Positions 5,927 to 6,162 of a DNA stretch of 6,162 nucleotides are shown piece by piece. The DNA is taken from contig JAKSBM010000900.1 of assembly GCA_022361135.1 (NCBI GenBank), positions 1-6,162 on the forward strand. The letters run 5' to 3'. The DNA is from Desulfobacterales bacterium (GTDB lineage: Bacteria > Desulfobacterota > Desulfobacteria > Desulfobacterales > Desulfobacteraceae). The position numbers and the translations under genes are program-made. Position 1 is the stretch's first letter. Each line of letters opens with the position of its first letter. The notes under the pieces are model-generated. The model ran no database searches. It saw nothing but the letters and a program-made list of their open reading frames with translations, and had not been told where the DNA came from.

Positions 5927-6162
5927 TTAACGGACGCCGTCGAGCTCGTGCTTGAGGGAACGATTCATGAGGCGCTGGACTGTCTTGTCCACGGGATAAT
6001 CCTCAAACAAAACATGGAAAACCTCGTTGCAGATGGGTAAATCCACCCCCAGTTTCCGGGAAAGATTGTAAACCGAACGGGTGGTTTTCACCCCTTCGGC
6101 CACCATGCGCATTTCTGAGATGATCTCGTCCAGCTTTTTCCCCTGGCCGATCTGGATGCCCA
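5927..6162 (-). CDS. gpsA: Glycerol-3-phosphate dehydrogenase [NAD(P)+], C-terminal part
   Basis: Only the last 78 residues are present; the gene continues past the right edge of the window. GpsA reduces dihydroxyacetone phosphate to sn-glycerol 3-phosphate in the cytosol, supplying the backbone of membrane phospholipids. The visible part is the C-terminal helical substrate-binding domain, with the typical order GQGKKLDEI, then MRMVAEGVKTTRSVYNLSRK, then DLPICNEVFHVLFE, and a final LMNRSLKHE segment; the VAEGV-T and LP-I-VY/VF patterns are characteristic. An ATG inside this frame at 6112 is internal, since the conserved helix before it reads through to the window edge. It ends with TAA and a strong terminator. 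Confidence 0.88.
   Translation of the reverse strand, partial: GIQIGQGKKLDEIISEMRMVAEGVKTTRSVYNLSRKLGVDLPICNEVFHVLFEDYPVDKTVQRLMNRSLKHELDGVR

Noticed and set aside
1..6162. CRISPR arrays, tRNA genes, insertion sequences or toxin-antitoxin pairs
   Set aside because: No regularly spaced direct repeats, tRNA-like cloverleaf arms, transposase frame or paired small toxin/antitoxin genes were seen on either strand.

Overview
The window suggests a Gram-negative bacterium of the Desulfobacterota (former Deltaproteobacteria) type. This rests on protein style (a PPC/DUF296 protein, a methyltransferase with an AEPRGHVS block, and an acetyl-CoA hydrolase/transferase fused to a GNAT domain), moderately high GC and AAGGAG ribosome binding sites. 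No rRNA or marker gene fixes the taxon. Every gene I can support lies on the minus strand, so the window reads from right to left.

Layout in transcription order. (1) The C-terminal end of glycerol-3-phosphate dehydrogenase gpsA enters at the right edge (6162 to 5927) and ends at a strong intrinsic terminator (5876-5905). (2) A ParB/Srx-fold DNA-binding protein (5784 to 5011) has its own likely promoter, a TTG start and a second strong terminator (4914-4955). (3) A 624-residue protein (4811 to 2937) joins a CoA-transferase-like region to a C-terminal GNAT acetyltransferase. (4) A small stand-alone GNAT acetyltransferase follows (2803 to 2324). (5) A MarR-family regulator (2154 to 1669) comes next. 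(6) Then a class I SAM-dependent methyltransferase (1530 to 976). (7) Last is a PPC/DUF296 protein (857 to 402). The leftmost 400 bases hold no convincing gene.

Two things stand out. First, the MarR and methyltransferase genes form a readable regulatory circuit. The same 15-bp dyad, roughly GTTWAG-N3-CTAWAC, lies between the -35 and -10 boxes of both promoters, and a third, perfect copy lies just downstream of the methyltransferase promoter. This predicts autorepression of marR and tighter, two-site repression of the methyltransferase gene. Second, the CoA-transferase-like half of the fusion protein appears to lack the catalytic glutamate of its family (HSLY where active relatives have HTEM-like residues). 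Its architecture therefore recalls the Pat-type protein acetyltransferases, in which an inactive acyl-CoA-enzyme domain is joined to a GNAT.

How the genes work together is clear only for the MarR/methyltransferase pair. gpsA is a housekeeping lipid gene. The ParB-like protein is an orphan with no parA or plasmid gene beside it. The two neighbouring acetyltransferases may be co-transcribed, since no terminator was seen between them.
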